Shown here: positions 54,859 through 63,978 of the stretch, piece by piece
Numbering within the stretch: position 1 is the first letter of the stretch
Layout: the number at the start of each line of letters is the position of its first letter
Assembly (NCBI RefSeq): GCF_001654495.1
Contig: NZ_CP015849.1
Coordinates: 4,563,501 to 4,627,500, forward strand
DNA length: 64,000 nucleotides
Direction: 5' to 3'
Source of the DNA: Streptomyces sp. SAT1
GTDB lineage: Bacteria; Actinomycetota; Actinomycetes; Streptomycetales; Streptomycetaceae
Notes under the pieces: generated by a model
What the model saw: only the letters and a program-made list of their open reading frames with translations
The model's database searches: none
What the model was told of the DNA's origin: nothing
Position numbers and translations under genes: made by a program

Positions 54859-56508
54859 TCACACCGGAGTGCGGCGGACCGCCCGCCCCGCCAGGACGTC
54901 CGTGCGCCGCCCGTCCTCGATCACGAACCGGCCGTCGATCAGGACGTACGGGATCCCCGTGGGCAGCGCGCGCGGCTCGGCGAAGGTCGACCCGGCCGCC
55001 ACCGTGGCCGGGTCGAACAGCACCAGGTCGGCACGGTGCCCCTCGCGGACCACACCGCGGTCCGGCAGTCTGAGCCGGGCCGCGGGCCGCGAGGTCAGGT
55101 GCGCCACGCACTCCTCCAGCGACAGCACTCCCAACTCCCGTACGTAGTGCCCGAGGTAGTGCGGGAAGGTGCCGTAGGCGCGCGGATGCGGCTTGGTGCC
55201 CTGGAGGATGCCGTCGGAGCCGCCGGTGTGCACCCGGTGGCGCATGATGGCCCGCACGTTCTCCTCGTGGCCGACGTGCTGGAGGATCGTCGTGCCGAGC
55301 CGGTCGGCGAGGAGCAGCCGGCGGGCGACGGCCCAGCGGCTCTCGCCGCGAGCCGCCGCCGTCTCGGCGACGGTGCGGCCGACATGTCCGGCGAGCGCGG
55401 GATCGGTGACGCCGGAGATCTCGATGGTCTCCCACTCCACCGGCACACCGTGGCAGCCGTCCGAGCCGGTCACCTCCAGGTGGTGGCGGATCCGCTCGGC
55501 GGTGTCGTCGTCGGCGAGCCGCTCCAGGATCCGCTCCGGGCCGCCCTCGCTCGCCCAGCCCGGCAGCAGCGCGACCAGCGTGGTGCAGCCCGGTGTGTAG
55601 GGATAGGTGTCGAGGGTGATGTCGGCGCCCGCCGCGAGCGCGTCGTCCAGCAGCGCCAGCAGCTCGGGCGCCCGGCCCTTGTTGGGGCCGAAGTTCATGG
55701 TGGCGTGCGCCAGGTGCAGCGGGCAGCCCGCGGCCCGGGTCAGCTCCACCATCTCCGCGTACGCCTCCAGCGCCCCGGCGCCGTAACTGCGGTGGTGCGG
55801 GCAGTAGTAGCCGCCGTGGCGGGCCACCACCCGGCACAGCTCGGTCAGTTCGGCGTCCTCGGCGTACATCCCGGGCGTGTAGGTGAGCCCGGAGGACAGG
55901 CCCACCGCGCCCTGCTCCAGGCCCTCGGCGACCAGGCGCCGCATCCGCTCCAGTTCGTCCGGGGCGGCCGGGCGGTCCTCCCAGCCGACCGCGAGGGCGC
56001 GCACGGTGCCCTGCGGGATCAGATAGGCCGCGTTGACGGCGATGCCCTCGCCGCCGAAGCCGCGGTCCAGCCGGTCCAGGTACTCGCCCACCGAGCGCCA
56101 GTCGAAGTCGATGTCGTCGCCGTGGCCGTTCCAGCCGGAGATCGCCCGGCGCACCTCGGCCAGGGTGCGGTCGTCGACCGGCGCGTACGACAGGCCGTCC
56201 TGCCCGATCACCTCCAGGGTGACGCCCTGGGCGGCCTTCGCGCTGTGGTCGGGGTCGCGCAGCAGGGCCAGATCGCTGTGCGCGTGCATGTCGACGAAGC
56301 CGGGGGAGAGGACCAGGCCCTCCGCGTCCAGCTCGCGCCGGGCCCGCGGGCGCTGACAGCCCGCCGCGGCCGCCTCCTTGACGATCGACACGATCCGGCC
56401 GCCCCTGACCGCCACATCGGCGCGGTAGGAGGGGGCGCCGGTGCCGTCCACGACATCCGCGTCCCGGATGACGAGATCGGTGAGATCGGCCGGCTCGACC
56501 GGATCCAT
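54859..56508 (-). CDS. N-acyl-D-amino-acid deacylase (D-aminoacylase)
   Basis: This 549-residue amidohydrolase releases D-amino acids from N-acylated forms. The metal motif is PGFVDMHAHSDLALL (about residues 71-85). Other conserved parts are HHRSYG, PLHLAHATMNFGPNKGRA, TLDTYPYTPG, HTGGSDGILQGTKPHPRAYG and FPHYLG, all D-aminoacylase marks. It lies downstream of and is co-oriented with the DSD1-like deaminase gene (gap 108 bp), suggesting the two act in sequence. Confidence 0.88.
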   Translation of the reverse strand: MDPVEPADLTDLVIRDADVVDGTGAPSYRADVAVRGGRIVSIVKEAAAAGCQRPRARRELDAEGLVLSPGFVDMHAHSDLALLRDPDHSAKAAQGVTLEVIGQDGLSYAPVDDRTLAEVRRAISGWNGHGDDIDFDWRSVGEYLDRLDRGFGGEGIAVNAAYLIPQGTVRALAVGWEDRPAAPDELERMRRLVAEGLEQGAVGLSSGLTYTPGMYAEDAELTELCRVVARHGGYYCPHHRSYGAGALEAYAEMVELTRAAGCPLHLAHATMNFGPNKGRAPELLALLDDALAAGADITLDTYPYTPGCTTLVALLPGWASEGGPERILERLADDDTAERIRHHLEVTGSDGCHGVPVEWETIEISGVTDPALAGHVGRTVAETAAARGESRWAVARRLLLADRLGTTILQHVGHEENVRAIMRHRVHTGGSDGILQGTKPHPRAYGTFPHYLGHYVRELGVLSLEECVAHLTSRPAARLRLPDRGVVREGHRADLVLFDPATVAAGSTFAEPRALPTGIPYVLIDGRFVIEDGRRTDVLAGRAVRRTPV

Positions 56509-56616
56509 GGGTGGCTCCTTCCACCGGTGCCGCCGCCTTCGGTGGCTCCCGGAAGAACGTACGGGTATACGGGTGCGGACGGGTGTCCGCGAGGGAGTGG
56601 TCCGGAAGGACGGGGT

Positions 56617-57888
56617 CTAGAAGAACGTGCGGACGTAGTCGACGACCGTGCCGTCCGCCTCGGCGACCGGGATCAGCTGCCACTTGTCGAAGGACGTGCA
56701 CGGGTGGGACAGGCCGAGGCCGATCCAGTCGCCGACCGCGAGGTCGGCCTCCGGATCGGTGGCCAGCCAGGTGTGCTGGTCGGACAGGCCGGTCACGGCG
56801 ATGCCGTCCGCCGGGCGCTCGGCGCCGTCGCGGCGCACCACCTGGGCGACGGGCAGATCGAGGTCGTAGGCCGCGTCCCGCTTGCCCGCGTTGGCGAACG
56901 CCTGCCCCTCGGCGGGCCGGGAGACCACCTGCGCCCACAGCCGGAAGGCGGGCTCCAGGGCGCCTTCCTGCGGGACCCGGTTGAACGGGGTGATCTCGCG
57001 GTAGTGACCGTCGTCGTGCGAGACGTACGCGCCCGAGCGCAGCAGCTTGAGCACCGGCCGGGACAGCTCCGGGACGCCGGCGAACGCGTCGGCGACCGCG
57101 TCGAACCAGGCGCTGCCGCCCGCGCTCACCACGATCTCCTCCGCGTCCGCGAACCGGCCCGCCCGGTCGAGGGCGGCGGCGAGGGCGACCAGCCGGTCCA
57201 GCCAGGCCCGCACCCGCTCCGGGTCCGCCCGCGGGACCTCGCCCTCGTACCCGGCGACCCCGGTCAGCCGCAGGGTGGCCGCGGCGGCGACCGCGTCCGC
57301 GACCGCCGCGCACTCCGCCTCGGTGCGCGCCCCGGTGCGCGCGCCCTCGCCCGCGCCCAGCTCCACGACCACGTCGAGCGGACGGGTGGCACCGGCCTCG
57401 CGCAGCGCCGCGTCCATCAGTTCCGCACCGCGCACCGAGTCCACGTAGCAGACGAGGCGGAAGGCCGGGTCAGCGGCGAGTTCGGCGGCGGCCCAGCGCA
57501 GGGCGGCCGGATCGACCAGTTCGTTGGCGAGGAAGATCCGCTCGACGCCGAACGCCCGCGCCACCCGCACCTGGTGCGGCAGCGCGAGGGTGATGCCCCA
57601 GGCGCCGTACGCGAGCTGGCGGTGGAAGAGCTGCGGGGCCATGGAGGTCTTGCCGTGCGGGGCGAAGGCGAGGCCGTGGCGGGCCGCGTAGGTCTCCATC
57701 AGGCGCAGGTTGTGCTCCAGGCGCTCGGCGGACAGCGCCAGCACCGGCGTGGTGAAGCCGCCGGTGAACAGGTCGCGGCGCTGGGCCGCCAGCTCGCCCA
57801 CGGTCAGCCCGTCCGCGTCCGGCGGAAGGCCCTTGAACCGGTGGTCGACCCGTTCCTCGGCCAGGCGTGCCAGCGCCTCGGTGTTCAT
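56617..57888 (-). CDS. D-serine deaminase-like PLP enzyme (amino acid deaminase)
   Basis: The 423-residue protein belongs to the alanine-racemase-fold DSD1/D-threonine aldolase group. The PLP lysine is Lys80 in FAPHGKTSMAP. The C-terminal metal-binding pair is in GLGLSHPCTSFDKWQL. Such enzymes remove ammonia from D-serine or other D-amino acids. The ATG at 57888 has GGAGG nearby upstream. With the deacylase behind it and RidA and a GntP transporter divergently encoded, a D-amino-acid catabolic role is likely. Confidence 0.85.
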   Translation of the reverse strand: MNTEALARLAEERVDHRFKGLPPDADGLTVGELAAQRRDLFTGGFTTPVLALSAERLEHNLRLMETYAARHGLAFAPHGKTSMAPQLFHRQLAYGAWGITLALPHQVRVARAFGVERIFLANELVDPAALRWAAAELAADPAFRLVCYVDSVRGAELMDAALREAGATRPLDVVVELGAGEGARTGARTEAECAAVADAVAAAATLRLTGVAGYEGEVPRADPERVRAWLDRLVALAAALDRAGRFADAEEIVVSAGGSAWFDAVADAFAGVPELSRPVLKLLRSGAYVSHDDGHYREITPFNRVPQEGALEPAFRLWAQVVSRPAEGQAFANAGKRDAAYDLDLPVAQVVRRDGAERPADGIAVTGLSDQHTWLATDPEADLAVGDWIGLGLSHPCTSFDKWQLIPVAEADGTVVDYVRTFF

Positions 57889-57919
57889 GGAGCCTCCCTG
57901 ATCAGGTGAATTGCAATAT

Positions 57920-57937
57920 GTGCAACAACCGTTGCAC
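57920..57937. promoter_or_regulatory. perfect dyad between deaminase and kinase operons
   Basis: GTGCAAC-AACC-GTTGCAC has 7-bp arms and lies in the 139-bp divergent intergenic region. A related TTGCAATATG half-site lies just before it at 57911. It is a good operator candidate for the IclR regulator encoded in the divergent operon, controlling both sides. Confidence 0.65.
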
Positions 57938-58027
57938 GTTACGCTTAATGCTGTCTAACATCTCGGCCACGCGAGGTCAACGAAAAGCCCCGCATCCCGC
58001 CCCCCGTACCGAGGAGCTACGAGCATC

Positions 58028-59089
58028 GTGACCGCCACCGGACCCTGCAACGGCCCCGACGTCGTGGACGTCGCGGCGCTCGGCGAGTCCATGGTCACGT
58101 TCCTGCCCTCCCGGCCCGGCCGCCTCGCCGACGTGCCGTCCTTCGACCGCGCCATCGGCGGCGCCGAGTCCAACGTCCTGTGCACGCTCGCCGCCGCCGG
58201 GCACTCCGCCCGCTGGGTCAGCCGGGTCGGCGCCGACGGTTTCGGCGACCACCTGGTGGAGGCCATCGGCGCCCACGGCGTCGACGTCGCCCACGTGGGC
58301 CGCGACACCGCACGCCCCACCGGCGTCTACTTCCGCACCGCGGGCGACCGGGCCACCGACGCCCACGAGGTCGCCTACTACCGGGCCGGGTCGGCGGCCT
58401 CCGCGATGACCGCGGACACCGTCGCCACCGCCGCCCTGGACGCCTGCCGCGTGCTGCACCTGTCCGGCATCACCGCGGCCCTGTCCGCCGGCTGCCTCGG
58501 CCTGCTGCGCGCCCTGACGGCGCCCCGCACCGGCCGCCCGCTGGTCTCCTTCGACGTCAACTTCCGGCCCGGACTGTGGCCCGACCCCGCCGGGGCCAGG
58601 GTGCTGCTGGACCTGGCCCGCGGCGCCGACCTCGTCTTCGTCGGCGACGACGAGGCCCGCGAGGCATGGGGACTGCACGGCGGAACGGACATCCTCGACG
58701 CGCTGGACGGACCGCGCACCGTCGTCGTCAAGCACGGCGCGGACGGCGCCACGGTGTACGAGCGGACCGGCGCCACGGCACGGGCCACCACCACCTTCGT
58801 CCCGGCCCCCCGGGTCGACGTCGTCGCCCACGTCGGCGCGGGCGACGCCTTCGCCGCCGGATTCCTCTCCGCCACCCTGCGCGGCCTGCCCGCCACCGCC
58901 CGGCTGCGCCACGGCCACCTGACGGCCGCCGCCGCGCTCACCGTCCCCGGCGACCTCGCCGCACCCCCAGCCCGCGGGCGCGCCGACCGGCTGGCCGCCC
59001 TGGACGAGGCCGCGTGGGGGAGACTGCGACTCGGCCCCGGCTGGACGAGCACCGCTGAAGGGGCCGAGGAGGAGGTACGTACGCCATGA
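58028..59089 (+). CDS. PfkB-family sugar kinase (KDG-kinase-like)
   Basis: This 353-residue ribokinase-fold enzyme has the N-terminal motif VAALGESMVTFLP and the GGAESNVLCTLAAAG segment of 2-keto-3-deoxygluconate kinases. The C-terminal anion-hole/catalytic motif is HVGAGDAFAAGFL with its aspartate. The physiological substrate is uncertain in this context. The GTG at 58028 opens the operon, and its stop overlaps the iclR start by 4 nt. Confidence 0.85.
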   Translation: MTATGPCNGPDVVDVAALGESMVTFLPSRPGRLADVPSFDRAIGGAESNVLCTLAAAGHSARWVSRVGADGFGDHLVEAIGAHGVDVAHVGRDTARPTGVYFRTAGDRATDAHEVAYYRAGSAASAMTADTVATAALDACRVLHLSGITAALSAGCLGLLRALTAPRTGRPLVSFDVNFRPGLWPDPAGARVLLDLARGADLVFVGDDEAREAWGLHGGTDILDALDGPRTVVVKHGADGATVYERTGATARATTTFVPAPRVDVVAHVGAGDAFAAGFLSATLRGLPATARLRHGHLTAAAALTVPGDLAAPPARGRADRLAALDEAAWGRLRLGPGWTSTAEGAEEEVRTP

Positions 59090-59871
59090 GCCAGACCGTC
59101 GACCGCGCGCTGAGCATCCTGCCGCTGCTCGCCGAGGGGCCCGCCGACCTCGGACGGGTCGCCGACCATCTCGGCGTCCACAAGTCCACGGCGCTGCGCC
59201 TGCTGCGCACCCTGCACGAACACGGCCTGGTCTACCGCCAGTCCGACCAGCGCTACCGGCTCGGCGCCCGGCTCTTCGCGCTCGCCCAGGAGGCGATGGA
59301 GAACCTCGACATCCGCGAGATCGCCCACCCCCACCTCCTCGCCCTCAACGAGACCTGCGGTCACACCGTGCACCTCGCGGTCTACGAGGAGAACGAGGTG
59401 CTGTACATCGACAAGGTCGACAGCCGCTACCCGGTGCGCATGTACTCGCGGATCGGCAAGCCGGTCGCGATCACCGTCGCCGCCGTGGCCAAGCTGCTCC
59501 TGGCCGACCTGCCCGAGAGCGAACGGCGCGCGATCGCCGAGAGGCTCGACTACCCCCTCTACACGGCCCGTTCGACCCCCCACGCCGCCGCCTTCCTCAC
59601 CGAGCTGGCGACGGTGCGCGAACAGGGCTGGGCCACCGACCTCGGCGGCCACGAGGAGTCCATCAACTGCGTCGCCGCCCCCATCCGGGGCGCCGACGGC
59701 CGCGTGGTCGCCGCGATGTCGGTCTCCGCGCCCAACGTCGTCGTCACCGCCGACGAACTCCTCACCCTGCTCCCGCTGGTGCGCCGCACCGCGGCGGCCA
59801 TCAGCGGCGAGTACTCCGGGAGAACCCCCGTACCCGCCCCCACCACCACACCGCACAGGGACACCGCATGA
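59086..59871 (+). CDS. IclR-family transcriptional regulator
   Basis: The 261-residue regulator has an N-terminal winged helix (VDRALSILPLLAEGPADLGR, then VHKSTALRLLRTLHEHGLVYR) at about residues 4-55. The IclR effector domain contains GHTVHLAVYEENEVLYIDKVD and INCVAAPIRGADGRVVAAMSVS. It overlaps both the kinase and ridA genes by 4 nt. It is the likely regulator of this divergent locus through the dyad at 57920. Confidence 0.92.
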   Translation: MSQTVDRALSILPLLAEGPADLGRVADHLGVHKSTALRLLRTLHEHGLVYRQSDQRYRLGARLFALAQEAMENLDIREIAHPHLLALNETCGHTVHLAVYEENEVLYIDKVDSRYPVRMYSRIGKPVAITVAAVAKLLLADLPESERRAIAERLDYPLYTARSTPHAAAFLTELATVREQGWATDLGGHEESINCVAAPIRGADGRVVAAMSVSAPNVVVTADELLTLLPLVRRTAAAISGEYSGRTPVPAPTTTPHRDTA

Positions 59872-60278
59872 CCGAGAAGACCGCACTCACCCCGTCGACC
59901 CACACCGTGCCGCCCGCCAAGTTCTCCCACGGCGTGAAGAAGGGCAACATCCTCCAGGTCGCCGGGCAGGTCGGCTTCCTGCCCGCCGAGGAGGGCAAGG
60001 CCCCCACCCCCGCCGGGCCCACCCTGCGCGAGCAGACCCTCCAGACCCTCGCCAACGTCAAGGCGATCCTCGAAGAGGGCGGCGCGGGCTGGGACGACGT
60101 GATGATGCTCCGCGTCTACCTCACCGACGTGGACCACTTCGCCGAGATGAACGCGATCTACAACGCCTACTTCGAGGAGCAGGGCCTCACCCAGCCGCCC
60201 GCCGCGCGCACCACCGTCTACGTCGGGCTGCCCGCGGGACTCCTCATCGAGATCGACGCGCTCGCCGTCCTCGGCTGA
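59868..60278 (+). CDS. RidA-family enamine/imine deaminase
   Basis: The 136-residue Rid protein hydrolyses reactive enamines and imines, such as 2-aminoacrylate formed by PLP-dependent serine dehydratases. The core motifs are VAGQVGFLP, the GAGWDDVMMLRVYLTD stretch and PPAARTTVYVGLPAGLLIEID with the conserved arginine. It overlaps iclR by 4 nt. Pairing with a D-serine-deaminase-like gene is functionally logical because that reaction produces 2-aminoacrylate. Confidence 0.92.
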   Translation: MTEKTALTPSTHTVPPAKFSHGVKKGNILQVAGQVGFLPAEEGKAPTPAGPTLREQTLQTLANVKAILEEGGAGWDDVMMLRVYLTDVDHFAEMNAIYNAYFEEQGLTQPPAARTTVYVGLPAGLLIEIDALAVLG

Positions 60279-60410
60279 CGCCTTCCTCGCGACCCACCCC
60301 GCTCGTACCACCGCACGTCCCCCTCACGGCGCGGCGCCCCCCACCCCTCCGGGCGCCGCGCCGCGATCCTCCCTGCCCGAAAGCTGCATGTACTCACGCA
60401 GAGGACCCCC

Positions 60411-61886
60411 ATGTCCCATCCGCTCGCCGCGGCAGCGCCGCAGACACCCCCGCACACCGGCGGACTCCTCCTCCTGGTCGACGGCACGACCGGGCTGCTC
60501 CTGGTGGCCGGGATCGGCATCGCCCTGCTGCTGTTCCTGATCATCAAGGCGCGGCTCCAGCCGTTCGTCGCGCTGCTCGCCGTCTCCATAGCCGTCGGCC
60601 TGCTGGCCGGCCTGTCGGTCACCGAACTGTTCGGCACCGTCCAGCGCTCGGACGCCGTCTCCACCATCGAGTCCGGGATGGGCGGCATCCTCGGCCATGT
60701 CGCCGTCATCATCGGCCTGGGCACCATGCTCGGCGCCATCCTGGAGGTCAGCGGCGGAGCGGAGGTGCTCGCCTCCCGCCTGCTGGGGCTGTTCGGCGAG
60801 AAGCGCGCCCCGCTCGCCATGGGCCTGACCGGACTGATCTTCGGCATCCCCGTCTTCTTCGACGTGGGCATCTTCGTCCTGGCGCCCCTCGTCTACGCCG
60901 CCGCCAAGCGGGGCGGCAAGTCGATCGTCCTGTACTGCATGCCGCTGCTGGCGGGCCTGTCCATGACCCACGCCTTCCTGCCGCCGCACCCCGGCCCGGT
61001 GGCCGCCGCCGGGCTGCTGCACGTGCAGCTCGGCTGGATCATCCTCATGGGCGTCGTCTGCGGCGTCCCGGCGGTGCTGGCCGCCTGGGCGTACTCCGCG
61101 TGGATCGGCAAGCGGGTCTTCGTCGAGGTGCCGCAGGACATGGTCGAGGCGGCCGAGGAGGCCAGGCGGGCGGTCCTCGCCGAGCAGCGTGCCTCCGGAG
61201 TGCGGCCCAAGGAGTCCCCGGTGCCGCTCGGCGCGGTCCTCGGCATCATCGGCACCCCGCTGGTGCTGATCCTCGCCGCCACCTTCTCCTCCGTGGCCCT
61301 GGACCCGTCCACCGGCCGCTCGGTGATCGAGTTCTTCGGCCACCCCTTCGTGGCCCTGACCATCGCCCTGGTGCTCGCCTACTACCTGCTGGGCATCCGC
61401 CGCGGCTGGTCGCGCAAGTCCCTGGAGACCGTCTCCACGGCCTCGCTGAAGCCGGTCGGCAACATCCTGCTGGTGGTCGGCGCGGGCGGTGTCTTCGGCG
61501 CCGTCCTCAAGGCCAGCGGGGTCGCCCAGGCCCTCTCGGACACCTTCAACGGCGTCGGACTGCCGGTCATCGTGCTGTCGTACCTGATCTCGCTGGTGCT
61601 GCGGGTGGCGCAGGGCTCGGCGACGGTGGCGATCGTGACCACGGCGGGCATCGTCGCCCCGCTGCTGGCCGAGGGGCACCACTCGCAGGCATTCGTGGCG
61701 CTGGTCATCATGGCGATCTCGGCCGGCTCGATCTTCGCCTCGCACGTCAACGACGGCGGCTTCTGGATGGTGGCGAAGTACTTCGGCATCAGCGAACGGG
61801 ACACGCTGAAGACGTGGACGGTCCTGGAGAGCGTGCTGTCGCTCGCGGGCTTCGCGGTGGCGGCGGTGCTGAGCCTGTTCGTCTGA
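60411..61886 (+). CDS. GntP-family transporter (gluconate / D-serine type)
   Basis: The 491-residue permease has about 12 hydrophobic segments. It shows family marks such as GLIFGIPVFFDVGIFVLAPL, HAFLPPHPGPVAAA, GGVFGAVLKASGVAQAL and SHVNDGGFWMV. GntP members carry gluconate, and some (DsdX) carry D-serine with protons. Together with the D-amino-acid genes next door, D-serine or a related D-amino acid is a reasonable substrate, while the adjacent KDG-like kinase would favour a sugar acid. Confidence 0.92.
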   Translation: MSHPLAAAAPQTPPHTGGLLLLVDGTTGLLLVAGIGIALLLFLIIKARLQPFVALLAVSIAVGLLAGLSVTELFGTVQRSDAVSTIESGMGGILGHVAVIIGLGTMLGAILEVSGGAEVLASRLLGLFGEKRAPLAMGLTGLIFGIPVFFDVGIFVLAPLVYAAAKRGGKSIVLYCMPLLAGLSMTHAFLPPHPGPVAAAGLLHVQLGWIILMGVVCGVPAVLAAWAYSAWIGKRVFVEVPQDMVEAAEEARRAVLAEQRASGVRPKESPVPLGAVLGIIGTPLVLILAATFSSVALDPSTGRSVIEFFGHPFVALTIALVLAYYLLGIRRGWSRKSLETVSTASLKPVGNILLVVGAGGVFGAVLKASGVAQALSDTFNGVGLPVIVLSYLISLVLRVAQGSATVAIVTTAGIVAPLLAEGHHSQAFVALVIMAISAGSIFASHVNDGGFWMVAKYFGISERDTLKTWTVLESVLSLAGFAVAAVLSLFV

Positions 61887-62007
61887 CCGGACGGCCGGGT
61901 CCCCGGTGCGTCTCCGGGGGCCCGTCGCGGCGCGCGGTTGTAGGGGTCTGATAACGAAGCCAGGGGCTGACTGTTCGTGACACAGGAACGTCGACCATAC
62001 TGCCCGC

Positions 62008-62655
62008 GTGGAGCAGCGCATAGGTTCGAGCAGCCAGCCCCTGAAGAGCGAGCCCGTGACGGGCGCCGGTTTCGACCCGGCGTTCGTCCCCGGCCTCACC
62101 TCACCCGCCGCGGCCCGGGACACGGCCCCCGAGGAGCCGGAGCGTACGCCTGCGGCGGACGCCGGGACTCCGGACGCGGAGGCGCAGCCGCCGGTCCCGG
62201 ACGCCGCGGACGGGACCGCGGAAGCCGACGAGGGCGCCGAGGAGGAGACCGTGGACGGCCCGGTCTTCGAGGCCGCCGACCGCCGGGCCCGGATCGTCGC
62301 CGACCACCGGGGCGTACGCCTCGCCCTGGACGACCAGGAGTGCGAGTTCCGCTGGGACGAGATCGGCGCCGTGGAGACGGAGACGCCCCGCTTCGGCAAG
62401 CGGTTCACCGTCACCGTGCACACCCCCGACCGCCGCTGGTACCCCATCGAGATCGAGGCCCCGGCCCGGTCCCGGTTCGCCGCCTGGGAGACGGAGCTGG
62501 ACGCGGTCCTCGACGCGTACTTCGAGGACGGCGAGGCGGCGGAACCGGAGGAGCCGAAGGAGAGGGGCACGGACGAGGCGGCCGGTCCCACGGCCGGGAC
62601 CGAGGCGGAGACCGAGAAGAGCGGGGCGAAGTCCGAGGCGGAGAGCGAGGACTGA
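62008..62655 (+). CDS. hypothetical protein with disordered ends and a beta-rich core
   Basis: This 215-residue protein starts at GTG (VEQRIGSSSQPLKSE). An acidic Pro/Ala/Glu-rich disordered region covers about 30-85, and a folded core of about 75 residues follows (DHRGVRLALDDQECEFRWDE, then FTVTVHTPDRRWYPIEIEAP). Another acidic low-complexity tail ends it. The core looks like a small beta-sandwich or PH-like domain. I do not recognise a named family with known function. Confidence 0.8.
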   Translation: MEQRIGSSSQPLKSEPVTGAGFDPAFVPGLTSPAAARDTAPEEPERTPAADAGTPDAEAQPPVPDAADGTAEADEGAEEETVDGPVFEAADRRARIVADHRGVRLALDDQECEFRWDEIGAVETETPRFGKRFTVTVHTPDRRWYPIEIEAPARSRFAAWETELDAVLDAYFEDGEAAEPEEPKERGTDEAAGPTAGTEAETEKSGAKSEAESED

Positions 62656-62709
62656 CGACGCCCGAGGACGGCCCCGGGCACCTCGCCGGGGCCGCCCTCG
62701 GAGCGGTCG

Positions 62710-63978
62710 TCAGCCGAGCGACAGCCACTTCGGGTCGGTGGCGATCCCCTCCAGCTGCTTCATCGTGAGCGCCGGTTCCTTCCGGGTCGCCGGTGAGTTC
62801 TGCCCGCCGGAGTTGAAGGCGCTGACCACCACGCGGCGCCCGTCCGGCCGGATCGTGTCCACGGTCCACATGACGATCCCGTCGATGCCCTTCTCGCCGG
62901 GCCCCCGGTGCGTGACGACCTTGGTGCCGTCCGGCAGCGTCTCGGCGCCCGAGCCGAACAACTGGCCCTCGACGTCGCGCATGTCCGGCTGGTCGTTCAC
63001 CTGGACCAGGCTGCGGCCCCGGCCGTCGTCCACGACGACGTACCCGAAGCCCGGATCCGGCGTCCCCTTCGAGACCACCTTCAGCCCGCGCGGCACCAGA
63101 CCGGCGAGGGTCGCGGACACCGAGCCGTCCCGGGCGGGCGGCGCGGCGCTCGCCCGCGGGTCGACGGGGACGGCGGCGGCGAAGTCCCGCCACTCGCGCG
63201 CGGTGGCGAGCGCCTTCAATCCGGCGGAGTCCAGCGGCGGTTGCTCCCGGGTGACGGGGGAGCCCTTCTCGGCGGCGGCGTTCCACTCACGCACCGAGAC
63301 GTGCTCGCCGCGCGGGGTCACCAGCTCGGCGCTCCACAGCTTCGTACCGCTGCGCCGGTTCAGATCCTCGTGGCTCTTGAGGATCACGAGAGAGGAGCCG
63401 TCGTCCAGTTTCTTGAAGAAGCAGTTCTCGTACGCGACGAAGACCAGCTGGGGGCACTGCGCGGTCCGGCGGGCCTCCTCGCTGCCGGGCAGCAGGCGGT
63501 TCACGGAGACGGCAACGGCGGCCTCGCCCCGCCCGTCGTCGTAGACGACCCGGGCGTACGGGGACACCGTCCTCCCGGCGACCGGGGTGTCCGTGCCGCG
63601 GCCCTCCTGGCTGCTGAAGCTGCCCCGGGGGAGCAGCTTCTTGAGGGTGGCCACGAGGGCGTCGGCGGTCACCGCCCCGGCGGGCGTGGCCGGGGTGGAG
63701 CGGGGTGCGGGGCTCGTGGTGGCCGCCGCCTCCTGCTGCCGGTCGCCGGTCCCGCCCGGCAGGACCACCGCCCCGGCCGCACCGATGAGCGCGACCCCGG
63801 CGACACCGCCCGCGACGGCGGCCCACCGGCGCGTGCGCAGCCGCCGCCCGCGCAGCTCGCCCCGGGCGGCGAGCAGGGCCTGATCGGTCCGGAACGTGCT
63901 GCCGGTGTCCCGCAGGGCGTCGGTGAGCCGCTCCCCGAAGTGCTCGTCCCCGAGGGGGTCGTGGTCTGCGACAGGCAT
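62710..63978 (-). CDS. membrane-anchored hypothetical protein, probable sigma-factor partner
   Basis: The 422-residue protein has a short cytoplasmic head (HFGERLTDALRDTGSTFRTD), one membrane helix (about residues 52-74, WAAVAGGVAGVALIGAAGAVVL) and a Ser/Thr/Pro linker. A large extracytoplasmic region built of two similar halves follows, with the recurrent pattern R-KEPALTMKQLEGIATDPKW near the end and REQPPLDSAGLKALATAREW before it. In Streptomyces this arrangement commonly follows an ECF sigma gene; that gene would lie beyond the window. Function not established. Confidence 0.78.
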   Translation of the reverse strand: MPVADHDPLGDEHFGERLTDALRDTGSTFRTDQALLAARGELRGRRLRTRRWAAVAGGVAGVALIGAAGAVVLPGGTGDRQQEAAATTSPAPRSTPATPAGAVTADALVATLKKLLPRGSFSSQEGRGTDTPVAGRTVSPYARVVYDDGRGEAAVAVSVNRLLPGSEEARRTAQCPQLVFVAYENCFFKKLDDGSSLVILKSHEDLNRRSGTKLWSAELVTPRGEHVSVREWNAAAEKGSPVTREQPPLDSAGLKALATAREWRDFAAAVPVDPRASAAPPARDGSVSATLAGLVPRGLKVVSKGTPDPGFGYVVVDDGRGRSLVQVNDQPDMRDVEGQLFGSGAETLPDGTKVVTHRGPGEKGIDGIVMWTVDTIRPDGRRVVVSAFNSGGQNSPATRKEPALTMKQLEGIATDPKWLSLG

